DNA of 64,000 nt, taken from positions 1 to 64,000 of the forward strand of contig DHQL01000013.1 in assembly GCA_002408085.1 (NCBI GenBank). The letters run 5' to 3'. How positions within the stretch are numbered: the stretch's first letter is position 1; every line of letters starts with the position of its first letter. Source of the stretch: Spirochaeta sp. UBA5339. GTDB taxonomy: Bacteria; Spirochaetota; Spirochaetia; DSM-2461. This document shows, piece by piece, positions 17,803 through 26,476 of this stretch. The notes beneath the pieces are model-generated. The model was not told the origin of the DNA and did no database searches. It saw only the letters and a program-made list of their open reading frames with translations. Position numbers and translations under genes: made by a program.

Positions 17803-18168
17803 TTGAAATTCAGTAAATATTACTCATTGATCAAATCTGCCTTTTCAATAAAAGGGATACAATCTCAGAATGCCCCGGACTGGAAGCAATTTGTGTTCAA
17901 TGCATCAATCCGGTCCAATGGGGATAAGATTACAGAAGAGAGCCTGGTATACTTTGGCGCTGTTAAAAAGAGGGCAGGTAACATCATCCTTATCGATAAA
18001 TCCGATGAGGCGATGCTGATCATCATCAGGCTTCACAAAATATATCATTCAAAAGTATCACCAGCCATTGAACAGGATGAAATCAGATTGATTCCCTCCA
18101 AGACCGCTGTCCCCGGATACAGGTATATCTGCCTGGTTGTTGAGAATGGGACAGAGAAAAATCTATAG
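17803..18168 (+). CDS. Hypothetical protein, 121 residues
   Basis: A 121-residue soluble protein with TTG start and gagagg eight bases upstream. It is divergent from the ankyrin/zinc-ribbon gene. It contains SLVYFGAVKKRAGNIILIDK and YRYICLVVENG, beta-rich segments that suggest a small sheet domain. No family recognised. The 18169-18357 gap to the lipoprotein gene holds no further gene. Confidence 0.4.
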   Translation: MKFSKYYSLIKSAFSIKGIQSQNAPDWKQFVFNASIRSNGDKITEESLVYFGAVKKRAGNIILIDKSDEAMLIIIRLHKIYHSKVSPAIEQDEIRLIPSKTAVPGYRYICLVVENGTEKNL

Positions 18169-18357
18169 CATTCAGCCCTCCGCCTTCAAAAATTAAATTG
18201 AAAACATCATTGCCCATGACTCATTCCTGGTGTAGCATGTTCACTATTAGTAAACACCCATGCCCTCTATCTGCCGTCAGCTCTCAAACCTGCCGGCCCC
18301 GTATAGTTCAAGCAGCCGGAAAGGCTCAGAACAAACTTGTATCATACTGGAGTCATT

Positions 18358-20391
18358 ATGAAAAAAATCATACCGCTTCTTGTATTGTTGATGACTGCCC
18401 GGATGCTATTCTGTTCCGGCCAGCAGGAAGGCGCAGCCTCATCGACCCACGGAAAATATCTTGCCGGCAACGGTATAATTATCCCTCCCGGTGATATACA
18501 TGTAAACGGCTATATCGCTCAGCTTGATTACAGTTACAGGCTGCCTGAATCAGGTGATTTTGCCGTATACACCTACAAGGGACACAATCAGATCTCAAAT
18601 TCAGGTCAGAACGAAACAATTCAGATAGGAATCAAAGCGGACAAAACCCCCTTTGAAGATCTGCCTCCCCTGAATCTCTCCTTTGTCATAGACAAAAGCG
18701 GCTCCATGACATCAGATGAAAAGCTGGACTGGGTAAAAGAATCCTTTGACATCTTTATACAGAGGGTCAGGGATATTGATTATGTCTCATTGATCGTCTT
18801 CGACAATGAATCAGAGACAATCTTCACCTCAACCAGAATGGACTCACAGGAAAAACGAAGCCGCTTCAGTGCGGCGGTTCATTCCATTGAAGCCGGTGGA
18901 GGAACGAATCTGATAGCCGGACTGGAAGACGGATATACCCAGGTCATGGCAAATTACCGCTCTGAGTACAATAACAGGGTCTTGTTTCTGACCGATGGCG
19001 TAGGAAAGAGCGAAGGCATTATTGATCTTGCCGAAACCTTTAGCCGGCGGGGAATAAATGTCTCCACCATAGGCGTCGGCACCAATTTTGATGTCAATCT
19101 GATGATCGATCTTGCAAAAGCAGGCGGAGGAAGCAGCAGGTTTATTTCCGACAGAGATGAAATGAGAGAAACTTTCGGTGATGAACTGGACCGCATGATT
19201 GTCCCTGCCGCCCGGAATCTTGAAATTGCCCTGGAGCTCCCGCAGTACATCACTCTTGATAAGACCTGGGGATACAGAAACAGAGAAAGCCGGAACGGGG
19301 TAAGCTATACCATCCCCACTCTCCATAACGGTGACTATGAAACCATACTGGCAGATCTTACAGTTCAGCCAAATAACAGAACCGGACAGAACATGGTGGC
19401 GAAGATCCGTGTTGAGTATGATGATGTCCATGGAAACCATATCATCCTGCCGGACATTGAGATTTCCTCTGATTTTATTGACGGCCCCCAGCCAGTATTC
19501 GGGATATCAAATTACACAGTAATAAGGTCATCAACCATGAAGTTTATTGGAGAGAGGCTCATTGAAGTGGGGCAGATATACTACAGCATCAAAGATATAA
19601 ATGATGAAGTTAATGCCAAACGGTATGAAGTATTCAACAAGAGAGAGGATATCGAGCTGCTCTCTGAAGAAGAGCAGCAGAAGGTGTTTGATGAAATTAC
19701 CTCGGATACGATATCAGAACTGGAAGACCGGATTAAAAACGATCTGAACGAGGCGATCCATATTGTAAAAGACACAAAACGGATTGTCCTGAACAACAAG
19801 ATGAAGCTGGACAACATCGGTTTTGAAGATGAATTGACTATTCTGGACCAGTATATTGAAATACTGGGGAAAGAGCTTGAATTTACTGCGGAGGAGATTT
19901 CCAGGTCTCTGACAGTTGAACCTGTAACGCCTGCCCCGATTGACCTGCCCCTGGACTCATATATCGCGGCCATGCTGAATGAACTGATTTCCTCTATCAC
20001 ATACAGGGAATCAGCAATTGCCGTATCCCCTTTCAATCAGGAGGGAAACCCCGAATCCCCCTTTTCAGAATACCTGAATCAGTCCGCTCAAATGGAGTTT
20101 GTTTCAAAGGGATTTACAGTGATTGAGCGGGGTAAGCTGAATGAAATACTTAAAGAGCAGAAACTGAGCCTGTCGGGCCTGGTTGATACAGACAGGGCTC
20201 TGGATGTAGGAAAACTGCTGTCGGTGGATTACTTTATTACAGGAACCATCATTCCAACTGAAACGTCGGTAATTGTATTCTCAAGGCTGATGGATGTCCA
20301 AACGAGTGAAATTCTCTCAGTGGCCCAGGTTGTGATTCCCATGAACTCTGAAATAAGGAGTCTTATGGATCTCAATAAGGGAGACATCTAG
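18358..20391 (+). CDS. VWA-domain lipoprotein with CsgG/FlgO-like C-terminus
   Basis: A 677-residue lipoprotein. The signal MKKIIPLLVLLMTARMLFC is followed by CSGQQEG, with the lipid cysteine at residue 19; the lipobox is loose, as in spirochaetes. Residues about 105-290 form a von Willebrand A domain with MIDAS motif DKSGSM (residue 112), later GGGTNL and LTDGVG. The last 110 residues (AVSPFNQEGN, then GFTVIERGKLNEILKEQKLS) resemble the CsgG/FlgO-type domain. I used ATG 18358 (ggag six bases upstream) over a TTG at 18337. It probably assembles at the envelope surface; partner unknown. Confidence 0.7.
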   Translation: MKKIIPLLVLLMTARMLFCSGQQEGAASSTHGKYLAGNGIIIPPGDIHVNGYIAQLDYSYRLPESGDFAVYTYKGHNQISNSGQNETIQIGIKADKTPFEDLPPLNLSFVIDKSGSMTSDEKLDWVKESFDIFIQRVRDIDYVSLIVFDNESETIFTSTRMDSQEKRSRFSAAVHSIEAGGGTNLIAGLEDGYTQVMANYRSEYNNRVLFLTDGVGKSEGIIDLAETFSRRGINVSTIGVGTNFDVNLMIDLAKAGGGSSRFISDRDEMRETFGDELDRMIVPAARNLEIALELPQYITLDKTWGYRNRESRNGVSYTIPTLHNGDYETILADLTVQPNNRTGQNMVAKIRVEYDDVHGNHIILPDIEISSDFIDGPQPVFGISNYTVIRSSTMKFIGERLIEVGQIYYSIKDINDEVNAKRYEVFNKREDIELLSEEEQQKVFDEITSDTISELEDRIKNDLNEAIHIVKDTKRIVLNNKMKLDNIGFEDELTILDQYIEILGKELEFTAEEISRSLTVEPVTPAPIDLPLDSYIAAMLNELISSITYRESAIAVSPFNQEGNPESPFSEYLNQSAQMEFVSKGFTVIERGKLNEILKEQKLSLSGLVDTDRALDVGKLLSVDYFITGTIIPTETSVIVFSRLMDVQTSEILSVAQVVIPMNSEIRSLMDLNKGDI

Positions 20392-20394
20392 ACA

Positions 20395-20420
20395 CAGTCC
20401 CTCCTCTTCGGGGGGGGGCT
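20395..20420. terminator. Hairpin between convergent genes
   Basis: Sequence ccctcc-tcttcg-gggggg can form a stem with one G-T pair between the stop of the vWA lipoprotein gene and the end of the minus-strand gene at 20424. No clean U run follows, so it is a weak bidirectional terminator candidate. Confidence 0.3.
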
Positions 20421-20423
20421 AAC

Positions 20424-20867
20424 CTAATAGCAGAAGTAGCGCTCATAGAGCGAGGAAGGCTGATTCTGCTTATTTTTCAGATAGAGAATCCAGCCCAGAG
20501 CTGACTCTTCGTCGGGCATAAAATTCAGGTGAATATTTGATTCTTCAATTATATTGATCACCGAAAGACGGTTTATGACCGGAAGACCTGAAACAAGAAC
20601 GATTCGCTGGCATCCCAGATACTTCAGCATTTTATAATAATTGGCGGTAACTTCAGTTGGACGGTTTTCCGGTCCCCTGAGATTCTCATCAAAAATTTCA
20701 ATTAAATACCATGACTTCAGCTCTCTCGATAGTACTGATTCGATGACCGCCGTGAATCCGTCAATCTCTCTGGATCTGGTGAACTTGTTCTGAGGATGAT
20801 TTATAACTATATCATCTATAATCTGGAACTCATTATAGCTGCTGCATAATTCAGTTGTAGGGCACAT
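20424..20867 (-). CDS. Hypothetical protein, possible STAS-like fold
   Basis: A 147-residue cytoplasmic protein. The pattern of alternating strands and helices (RELKSWYLIEIFDE, then YLGCQRIVLVSGLPVINRL, ending in ALGWILYLKNKQ) resembles STAS/SpoIIAA-like folds often seen in spirochaetes, but no diagnostic motif is present. It has a good SD (aggaaag) before an ATG at 20867 and converges with the VWA lipoprotein gene. Function unknown. Confidence 0.4.
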   Translation of the reverse strand: MCPTTELCSSYNEFQIIDDIVINHPQNKFTRSREIDGFTAVIESVLSRELKSWYLIEIFDENLRGPENRPTEVTANYYKMLKYLGCQRIVLVSGLPVINRLSVINIIEESNIHLNFMPDEESALGWILYLKNKQNQPSSLYERYFCY

Positions 20868-21015
20868 GTGATACTTTCCTATAATAGAGTAATAGGGTCA
20901 GCAAAATAACGGGAAGACGGAATCAAAGAGCCGGTAATCCCGTAGGGAGAGTAAAAGACCCAAAGAGATATCTAATCTGTAGTATATGATATAGCTCTTA
21001 TATAAAAGGAACAAC

Positions 21016-21252
21016 ATGAAAATTGACCGCATGCTTACGACTAACGTCATGCTTCTTAACAGAAACCGCATCTCTGCCCATGAACTGGCAGAGAAAATTG
21101 AAGTGTCTGTCCGAAGAGTATACAGAGACATTGAAGCAATTAATATGGCCGGTATCCCTGTTATTTCCTACCCCGGCAAGAACGGCGGATTCGGGATTAT
21201 AAAAAATTACAAACTGGAGGAGGATCTGAATGCAGGAAGCTGTTTTTTTTAA
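21016..21252 (+). pseudogene. N-terminal remnant of a WYL/YafY-type regulator
   Basis: Seventy-eight codons. Residues 1-60 (MLTTNVMLLNRNRISAHELAEKIEVS, then RVYRDIEAINMAGIPVIS) match the N-terminal winged-helix domain of YafY-type regulators, which normally continue for about 300 residues into a WYL ligand domain. The frame stops at 21252 in a run of eight T residues, right after YKLEEDL, where the WYL domain should begin. It is truncated, and the next frame starts inside it. Confidence 0.55.
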
Positions 21253-21406
21253 CAATCGGAATGAGTTCTGCTGCTGGCTGGAAGAGAACTATAAAACAGC
21301 CGATGAAATCTGGCTGGGATATTACAAAAAAAGTTCCGGCCGAAGAAATCTCAGCTGGTCTGGATCATCAGAGGCTATGGAGCGATTGCCTACCTGGCTG
21401 TTTTGA
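21230..21406 (+). pseudogene. YdeI/OmpD-associated-like fragment
   Basis: Fifty-eight codons from ATG 21230 with aggagg seven bases upstream. The frame FFNNRNEFCCWLEENYKTAD, then EIWLGYYKKSSGRRNLSWS, matches the start of YdeI/OmpD-associated (bacteriocin-protection) proteins, normally about 190 residues. It stops at 21404 after SGSSEAMERLPTWLF, where the family continues EAV-x-EALCFGWIDG, so the remainder is lost. It begins inside the truncated WYL frame, so the join is a rearrangement scar. No gene is seen in 21407-21636. Confidence 0.45.
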
Positions 21407-21636
21407 CACAGAGCCGTGCCGGAATCATCGATTCTTAAAAGCAGTATTAATTTCAGCCTTTTCTATCTTCATGGTATAGACTCGCCTATTTGATTTTAAT
21501 TGTCAGGATTTTCGGGGTGAAATTCCGCTTAAGCAGACATCTGTCGTATCTTGACCCATAAACGGAGCACTTTTTTGCATCAGTTGTGAGTATGTTTCAT
21601 GCACAGTCTGCACAGTTTATTTTTTGGAAACTCGTT

Positions 21637-23274
21637 TCAGTTGCTCATCAATGATCGTTGGAACAGGATTCCCTTTACTTTTCTCATATAGTCCCCGATT
21701 ATTATGGGGAGCAGGATAGGCTGGCTCAGGGATAGTATTGTTTTCAGAACAAAAGCAGTAAGAGTCAAAGAAACATGCAGGCCTTTTGTATAATCATCAA
21801 GCTGTTTGATATGCTGCTGAATGATAGTGTTGCCTTCTCCTTCAAAAATATTGACGGGATCACAATCAAAGTCAAATCGAGTTGCCAATCTACTGTTACT
21901 ATCCTCTGTTACTATCGTGCGCTTTCCAAAAAGGAAGGTCAGTCCCTTTCCCAGCAGTTTAAGCCCCTCACGGATTTCCCTGAACATCGCTTTGGTAAAG
22001 GATTTCATGGCATCAACAAAATCCTCCACCATCCTTCCGATCTCCTTGAAGATTTTTTTTATCCCTCTCCATATTCTTCTGAACAGAGATTTTACACCAA
22101 AATAGACCCTTCTTAAAAAGTTAGTTTTTCCCCGGAGAGCCCCGGATGCATCGCTGTTTCCTTCTTCCCATTCTATTTTTAGCTTTTCCTGGAAGGTTTT
22201 CAGGTATTCTGGTCCTTTGTTCTTCTCTATCTCTTTCTGCAGATTGTTGTACTCATCTGAGAGGGAATAATGTGAGATCTGGTTTTCGTCACTGTCAAAG
22301 ATAAAATTGAGTATGCCGTGAACATCAATCTCCCACCATTTGCTTCCAATAAATCGGATCAGTTCTCCGTATTCAGGAAGCAGTATTTCATTTGAAAGCT
22401 CAATCTCAGTATTGAAATTGTAGAATTTCTCCAGTGACTTCAGGGTCATTATTCCGATGTCGCCGTCAATCCGTCCGCTGTAGAATCCGTACTGCCACAT
22501 ACGAATTTGGATGAGACGCAAAAGGAAGCGTGATTTTCGGCCCTTGAAGGCGGCAAGTGCCTTTTCCTGTTTCTTTTTTACCAGATACTGGGCAACTCCC
22601 TGGGTTTGCTGATAGGTCTTTTCTCCCACCAGATTTCTGATCTCTGAATTCTTCAGATTAATTTGGAGGTAAAGCTTTTCAGGAAGATTGGCTCTTTTAT
22701 CAGTAGACAGCAGTTTGATCAGGTTGTTGGTGTTATCAAATAGCTCCAGAGTCCCTTCGGGAGGGTTATCAAAAAAATTATGAAGTGGACGTTCCATTGC
22801 CCTGATAATAGCACCTGAATCAAATTGGCCATTGCGGGAGTAGAGGCCGTAGACAGAAGCCCTGTATCTGAGTATCCGTAGTTCCAGTATCGAGAATCCA
22901 TCATCGGGATTGACTGAAACGGGATTTTCCCCTTCCAGCTCCACAAGTTGATGTAGTTTTGAAAGTTCCTCTGCAGAAACAGCTTCAACTGCCTGTTTGA
23001 AATTTTTGTCACAGGCTTCCACTTCAAACGGAAGTTCCTGGCCAATCTCTGTTCTGACCAGAAACCCTGACTCTATTGCTTCATTTCTATACTGGCTGAT
23101 GGCATTTCTAAAGTCGGAATAATCTACAATAGAGTTTTCACTCTCTGATATGTTCAGATATCCCAGGTCATCAAGAGGCTGCACTATGTCGGTAAATCTT
23201 CCATGGTTATATTGTGTGTAATCTTCAGTTTTATCAAAGAGTCGGCATAGAATGGTGTTTTCTTCCGAAATCAT
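21637..23274 (-). CDS. Large protein with peptidoglycan-binding-like domain and basic amphipathic segment
   Basis: A 545-residue protein without signal peptide. Residues about 250-290 (RMWQYGFYSGRIDGDIG, then TLKSLEKFYNF) match the helical peptidoglycan-binding 1 fold, in which Y-x-G-x-x-DG-x-x-G-x-x-T is typical. Residues about 395-460 are a strongly basic, amphipathic helical stretch (RRVYFGVKSLFRRIWRGIKK), and residues about 500-530 are hydrophobic (LPIIIGDYM end). This layout suggests membrane or envelope targeting. It overlaps the upstream 127-residue gene by four bases (ATGA). Function unknown; see the finding on this pair. Confidence 0.5.
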   Translation of the reverse strand: MISEENTILCRLFDKTEDYTQYNHGRFTDIVQPLDDLGYLNISESENSIVDYSDFRNAISQYRNEAIESGFLVRTEIGQELPFEVEACDKNFKQAVEAVSAEELSKLHQLVELEGENPVSVNPDDGFSILELRILRYRASVYGLYSRNGQFDSGAIIRAMERPLHNFFDNPPEGTLELFDNTNNLIKLLSTDKRANLPEKLYLQINLKNSEIRNLVGEKTYQQTQGVAQYLVKKKQEKALAAFKGRKSRFLLRLIQIRMWQYGFYSGRIDGDIGIMTLKSLEKFYNFNTEIELSNEILLPEYGELIRFIGSKWWEIDVHGILNFIFDSDENQISHYSLSDEYNNLQKEIEKNKGPEYLKTFQEKLKIEWEEGNSDASGALRGKTNFLRRVYFGVKSLFRRIWRGIKKIFKEIGRMVEDFVDAMKSFTKAMFREIREGLKLLGKGLTFLFGKRTIVTEDSNSRLATRFDFDCDPVNIFEGEGNTIIQQHIKQLDDYTKGLHVSLTLTAFVLKTILSLSQPILLPIIIGDYMRKVKGILFQRSLMSN

Positions 23275-23654
23275 TTGGTCAGAAATGCGGCAATGAAATT
23301 GATCATTTCATTTCTGGTTTTGATGGCAGTTTCAACACTTTTCTGATGGAGCAGGTAGAGGTCACTGGATGAGGTTACACCTTCTCCTACATATTGAACC
23401 GTGTCCTGATCAAAATCGATGTGAGTCAGGCAGACTATCTTAAGCTCACCTTTTAAAGGGCCTCCGTCAGTTTCTGCTGACAGATCTTTGAGAATATCGG
23501 TAATCTTCTTAACTGATGGTGTTTTGCTGGACTCAGAATCAATCAGTTGTGATAGTGAACCTGTAGCTGTAATTACATCTATGGTTGTAAGATCCTGTCC
23601 TGTTGACTTTAATGAGTCAGCCATCTTATTGAAAAAATCATCAATTTTTCCCAT
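23271..23654 (-). CDS. Small partner of the PG-binding-like protein
   Basis: A 127-residue protein with no signal or membrane segment. The N-terminus (MGKIDDFFNKMADSLKSTGQ) is amphipathic helical, and the later part contains IVCLTHIDFDQDTVQYVGEG. It is the first gene of a two-gene operon, and the downstream gene begins within its stop codon. No family recognised. Its promoter region lies in 23655-23880, which shows no other feature. Confidence 0.45.
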   Translation of the reverse strand: MGKIDDFFNKMADSLKSTGQDLTTIDVITATGSLSQLIDSESSKTPSVKKITDILKDLSAETDGGPLKGELKIVCLTHIDFDQDTVQYVGEGVTSSSDLYLLHQKSVETAIKTRNEMINFIAAFLTK

Positions 23655-24059
23655 TTGTATCCCCTTAAGAAGAATCCTTTAATGAAAATACAGAAGGTTT
23701 GTATCTCTTCACAACGTGATCTTTGGTTGAGACTTCTGTATTTAACAAACAACGCATTATGTAAGGCTGCAGGATCAGGTTTATCTGGAAAAATGAACTG
23801 GTGAATATTTAATGATATCTGCTATATGTAAAATATGCAATTAAAGTTTTCTGTATGATGTAAATTTAAAGCAGGATAGTGGGGTATCAATTGCTTCCAG
23901 ACTCCATCTCTCAACATGGTAAGCGCGACTTTTCAAGGAGTTCCGATTCAAAACCTCAAGGTGCCAACACTGGTGATGATGGGCATCATGGGAGATGTAG
24001 ATCGGCCCCTGTTCGGCCTGATGTTAGTGAAAGTTCATCTATGGTTGAACAGCGCAGGT

Positions 24060-24276
24060 CAGGCTCTCGCTGATCACATTGCGCCCACAAAACGTGATTG
24101 AGCTCTTTATAGTTTCCCATGTTCCAGCTGATCCAGTTTTCCACCTTGTCGATGTTGAAAGGAGCAGGGTAGAACCTCATTGATTCAGAATCACAGAGGA
24201 CCTTTGCAAGTTCATCTCAGTCTTCCGGTACAAGCTCCCTGAGAAAGAGCCGTTTGGTCTCAAGAATGCCATCCAT
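24060..24276 (-). pseudogene. RimL-type GNAT remnant with in-frame stop
   Basis: From ATG 24276 (SD aggaga) the frame METKRLFLRELVPED-like, then a TGA, then DELAKVLCDSESMRFYPAPF, then KVENWISWNMGNYKE, matches the N-terminus of RimJ/RimL-type acetyltransferases. The TGA stands where the family usually has tryptophan (EDWDELAKV). Similarity fades near 24060 and the catalytic end is missing. The forward strand of 23880-24100 has only open frames without family support. Confidence 0.5.
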
Positions 24277-24350
24277 ATATCTCTCCTGAGTTCCTTTCGC
24301 TTCGGCAAAATTTAAGAATCAGCATTTTTATTCAGCCCTTCTGCTCCTGT

Positions 24351-24494
24351 TCAGTGTATTTCAATAATATCAGGATTCTGTTCTGTGAAGTAGAGTCTGT
24401 CAAGCTGGAGGCGGAGGCTTGTTTCATCGATTGTGTCCCTGACCGTGAATTGGCCCATTCCTGCAAAGTCAAGAGAGCCGATATTATCATTCTC
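24351..24494 (-). pseudogene. Anonymous C-terminal gene fragment
   Basis: A 47-codon frame bounded by stops, reading ...IGSLDFAGMGQFTVRDTI, then RLQLDRLYFTEQNPDIIEIH. It has no start codon or SD and looks like the tail of a lost gene. Family not recognised. It lies in a stretch, 23655-24560, with no intact gene. Confidence 0.3.
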
Positions 24495-24564
24495 TTAATG
24501 CCTGGTGATGAGACATAAGAAGCCCATGATCTATTCTCTTGACGGAATTGATCTGTTTATATAA

Positions 24565-24580
24565 AGTTGTACGTACAACT
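24565..24580. promoter_or_regulatory. Perfect 16-bp palindrome, probable MarR operator
   Basis: AGTTGTACGTACAACT is its own reverse complement. It lies 21 bases upstream of the VOC gene start, overlapping the AT-rich promoter/leader. The operon's second gene encodes a MarR regulator, and MarR proteins bind such short palindromes, so autoregulation is the natural reading. Confidence 0.7.
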
Positions 24581-24601
24581 ATATATAAGGGTGGAAGAAA
24601 A

Positions 24602-24985
24602 ATGAAAATTAAGGCAGAGTATTCAACCATGATTGTAAAAAACCTGGAGGAATCGGTTCGGTTCTACAGGGATGTATTGGGCTTCACAGAAGGGTATCAT
24701 GTTGATCTTCCCGAAGGAATCGGCGCCATTACCATCATGAACAGCGAGGGCGGATCCAGCGTGGAGCTCATTGAGTGTTCCCGGTATGAGACCGGACTAT
24801 ATTCAGTGGGAACGGATGTGGATGATCTTGATCAGGCCATCATACATCTGAAAGAGAATGGTTATGAAATAACAGGACCTGTCATAATGACGACAGTGGG
24901 GCGGGAAGCCTTTGTACTGGACCCAAACGGAGTCAGGATCTGTTTGATTGAGCATACTCCTGAGTATAGAGAAAAATACATGTAA
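24602..24985 (+). CDS. VOC-family (glyoxalase-like) protein
   Basis: A 127-residue cytoplasmic protein. MKIKAEYSTMIVKNLEESVR and FYRDVLGFTEG mark the first beta-alpha-beta-beta-beta unit of the vicinal-oxygen-chelate fold; the second is DDLDQAIIHLKENG then FVLDPNGVRICLIEH. Metal-site candidates include the glutamate in SVELIEC and the final glutamate in CLIEH. Members include glyoxalases, dioxygenases and antibiotic-binding proteins; the reaction is not assignable. I chose ATG 24602 (ggaag SD) over an upstream in-frame GTG/ATG because the palindromic operator lies in that extension. First gene of an operon with MarR. Confidence 0.8.
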   Translation: MKIKAEYSTMIVKNLEESVRFYRDVLGFTEGYHVDLPEGIGAITIMNSEGGSSVELIECSRYETGLYSVGTDVDDLDQAIIHLKENGYEITGPVIMTTVGREAFVLDPNGVRICLIEHTPEYREKYM

Positions 24986-25001
24986 CAAAGTATAATCAGG
25001 T

Positions 25002-25436
25002 ATGGAAGAAGATAAATCAATAGGCTCCTACGTAGCCCGTCTGTTTAATCAGAGTCACTCTTACATGAAAAAAGAGCTGAAACCGTATAATCTTGGTCCA
25101 ATGCAGCTGAGAATTATTCAAGTTCTTTCGGGGGATGATAACATCAAGCAGCAGGAGCTGGCCGATAGACTGAATGTTGACAAGACAAGCCTTGCCAGAA
25201 CCATTCGCAAACTGGAAGAAAACGGGTATATTCTCCGGTTGAAAAATGAGAGCGATACACGGGCCTACCGGATTAGCCTGACCGGAAAGGCAAAGGCAAT
25301 TGAAGAAGAGATATATCCCGTTTTATCGGGATGGACAGAGGCGTTGCTTGAGGGGTTTTCCGGGGAGGAGCGGGATCAGTTTTTCGCCTATCTCGAGAGA
25401 GCCCTGAGCAATGCGATAAAGAAAACCACCTTGTGA
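25002..25436 (+). CDS. MarR-family transcriptional regulator
   Basis: A 144-residue protein with the MarR winged-helix core: QLRIIQVLSGDDNIKQQELA, then LNVDKTSLARTIRKLEENG (recognition helix) and RLKNESDTRAYRISLT (wing). It acts as a dimer, usually a repressor relieved by a small ligand or oxidation. No cysteine suggestive of OhrR-type sensing is seen. It follows the VOC gene by 16 bases, and the 16-bp palindrome at 24565 is the likely target, so the pair is probably induced by a compound the VOC protein handles (inference). Confidence 0.85.
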   Translation: MEEDKSIGSYVARLFNQSHSYMKKELKPYNLGPMQLRIIQVLSGDDNIKQQELADRLNVDKTSLARTIRKLEENGYILRLKNESDTRAYRISLTGKAKAIEEEIYPVLSGWTEALLEGFSGEERDQFFAYLERALSNAIKKTTL

Positions 25437-25457
25437 ATCGGCCTCTCCAGGCTGCCT

Positions 25458-26216
25458 TTAGAGGCCGTATCTCTTCAGGATACCGTCGATGGTGCCGTCC
25501 TGCTGCATCTCTTCGAGCACCCGGTTCAGGTCGTAGATCATGACTGCATGGGGTGAGCGTTTACTTATCAGAAGATGGAAATAGCTTTCAGAGGCAATGC
25601 CATTGGTTTTGATAATTTTCTCTTCAAGATTCAGTTTCTGGAGGTTGGATTCAGCAATGCTCTCCTCCTCAATGATCAGATCGGCCCTCCCGGCAGCCAG
25701 CATCTGATACATGCCCTCCACCGAGCTGGCATAGATGACGGGAATATCCAGCGCCTCAACCTCATCTCTGATTCCCTGATTACCCCTATAGCTTACGATG
25801 GTGTAGCCCGACCCTTTGATGTCATCCAGTCCGTTCAGGCCGTTTATGATCTGCACATCGGGATGGTCTTTATAGGTGTAAATCACTCTGACCTTTCTCC
25901 ACACTGGAATATCGGTGGCAATGCTGTAGTTCAGCCTCTCATCGGTGGGAATGGTCAGCATCATGTCATAGATCCCGCTTTTGACCAGTTCCTGGCACCG
26001 GGGCCAGGGCAGGACCGATATCTCCAGGGGGATATTCAGACGTTTTTCAAAGGCCTCACAGGTAATGTCATAGAGAAAGCCTGTATAGTTTCCCTGCTCG
26101 TCAACATAGTTGGCCGGGGGGTAGTCGGTAAATACAAATTTTATGGAATCCGCTCCTGCGAAGGTTGAACATATAAGCAGGGGTATCAGGAGAAAGGCTT
26201 TTTTTATTTTTATCAT
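25458..26216 (-). CDS. Periplasmic binding protein, SBP family 3
   Basis: A 252-residue secreted protein. The signal peptide is MIKIKKAFLLIPLLICSTFAGA. The mature start, IKFVFTDYPPANYVDEQGNY-TGFLYDI, is the standard opening of amino-acid-type solute-binding proteins. The later GRADLIIEEESIAES segment is the hinge and second lobe. I used ATG 26216 because a further N-terminal extension has no SD. No permease is near. It is divergent from a histidine kinase whose sensor domain is periplasmic, so it may act as a signal-binding partner rather than a transporter subunit (inference). Confidence 0.8.
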   Translation of the reverse strand: MIKIKKAFLLIPLLICSTFAGADSIKFVFTDYPPANYVDEQGNYTGFLYDITCEAFEKRLNIPLEISVLPWPRCQELVKSGIYDMMLTIPTDERLNYSIATDIPVWRKVRVIYTYKDHPDVQIINGLNGLDDIKGSGYTIVSYRGNQGIRDEVEALDIPVIYASSVEGMYQMLAAGRADLIIEEESIAESNLQKLNLEEKIIKTNGIASESYFHLLISKRSPHAVMIYDLNRVLEEMQQDGTIDGILKRYGL

Positions 26217-26362
26217 AGGTTTCTCTCTACAGATCATTCTTATTCCAGAATCAATAATAATCAATATGTTTTTGTTTGCTTGTCAACTTTAATTTTTCAA
26301 GTTTGACACAGAGTTGTGAAATCACTGATAATTAAAATAAAATAGATTTAAAGGTTCCAGCT

Positions 26363-26470
26363 ATGAACAAGGCGTTGGCACTCTGTTTTCCGAACAACAG
26401 CTTTACAATACATTCAGAATTCCCGATTCCTGCAGCAGGCCTTCCGGGGCTTCTTCGGATACACGGATAA
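26363..26470 (+). pseudogene. Short leader frame, possible alcohol-dehydrogenase-type fragment
   Basis: A 35-codon frame from ATG 26363 (aaagg upstream) to TAA at 26468, ending seven bases before the histidine kinase ATG. Its sequence has FPIPAAGLPGLLRIHG, which resembles the PIP-x-PG-x-G-x-VLV-x-VH N-terminus of medium-chain dehydrogenases. It could be a gene remnant that now serves as a translated leader. The rest of 26217-26362 is the divergent promoter region, AT-rich. Confidence 0.3.
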
Positions 26471-26476
26471 CGCGAT

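Noticed and set aside
23879..24101. Plus-strand frames of about 60 codons
   Set aside because: A weak hint of a hydrolase-like PTLVMMG segment, but no SD, no family length and overlap with the GNAT remnant on the other strand. Left as non-coding.
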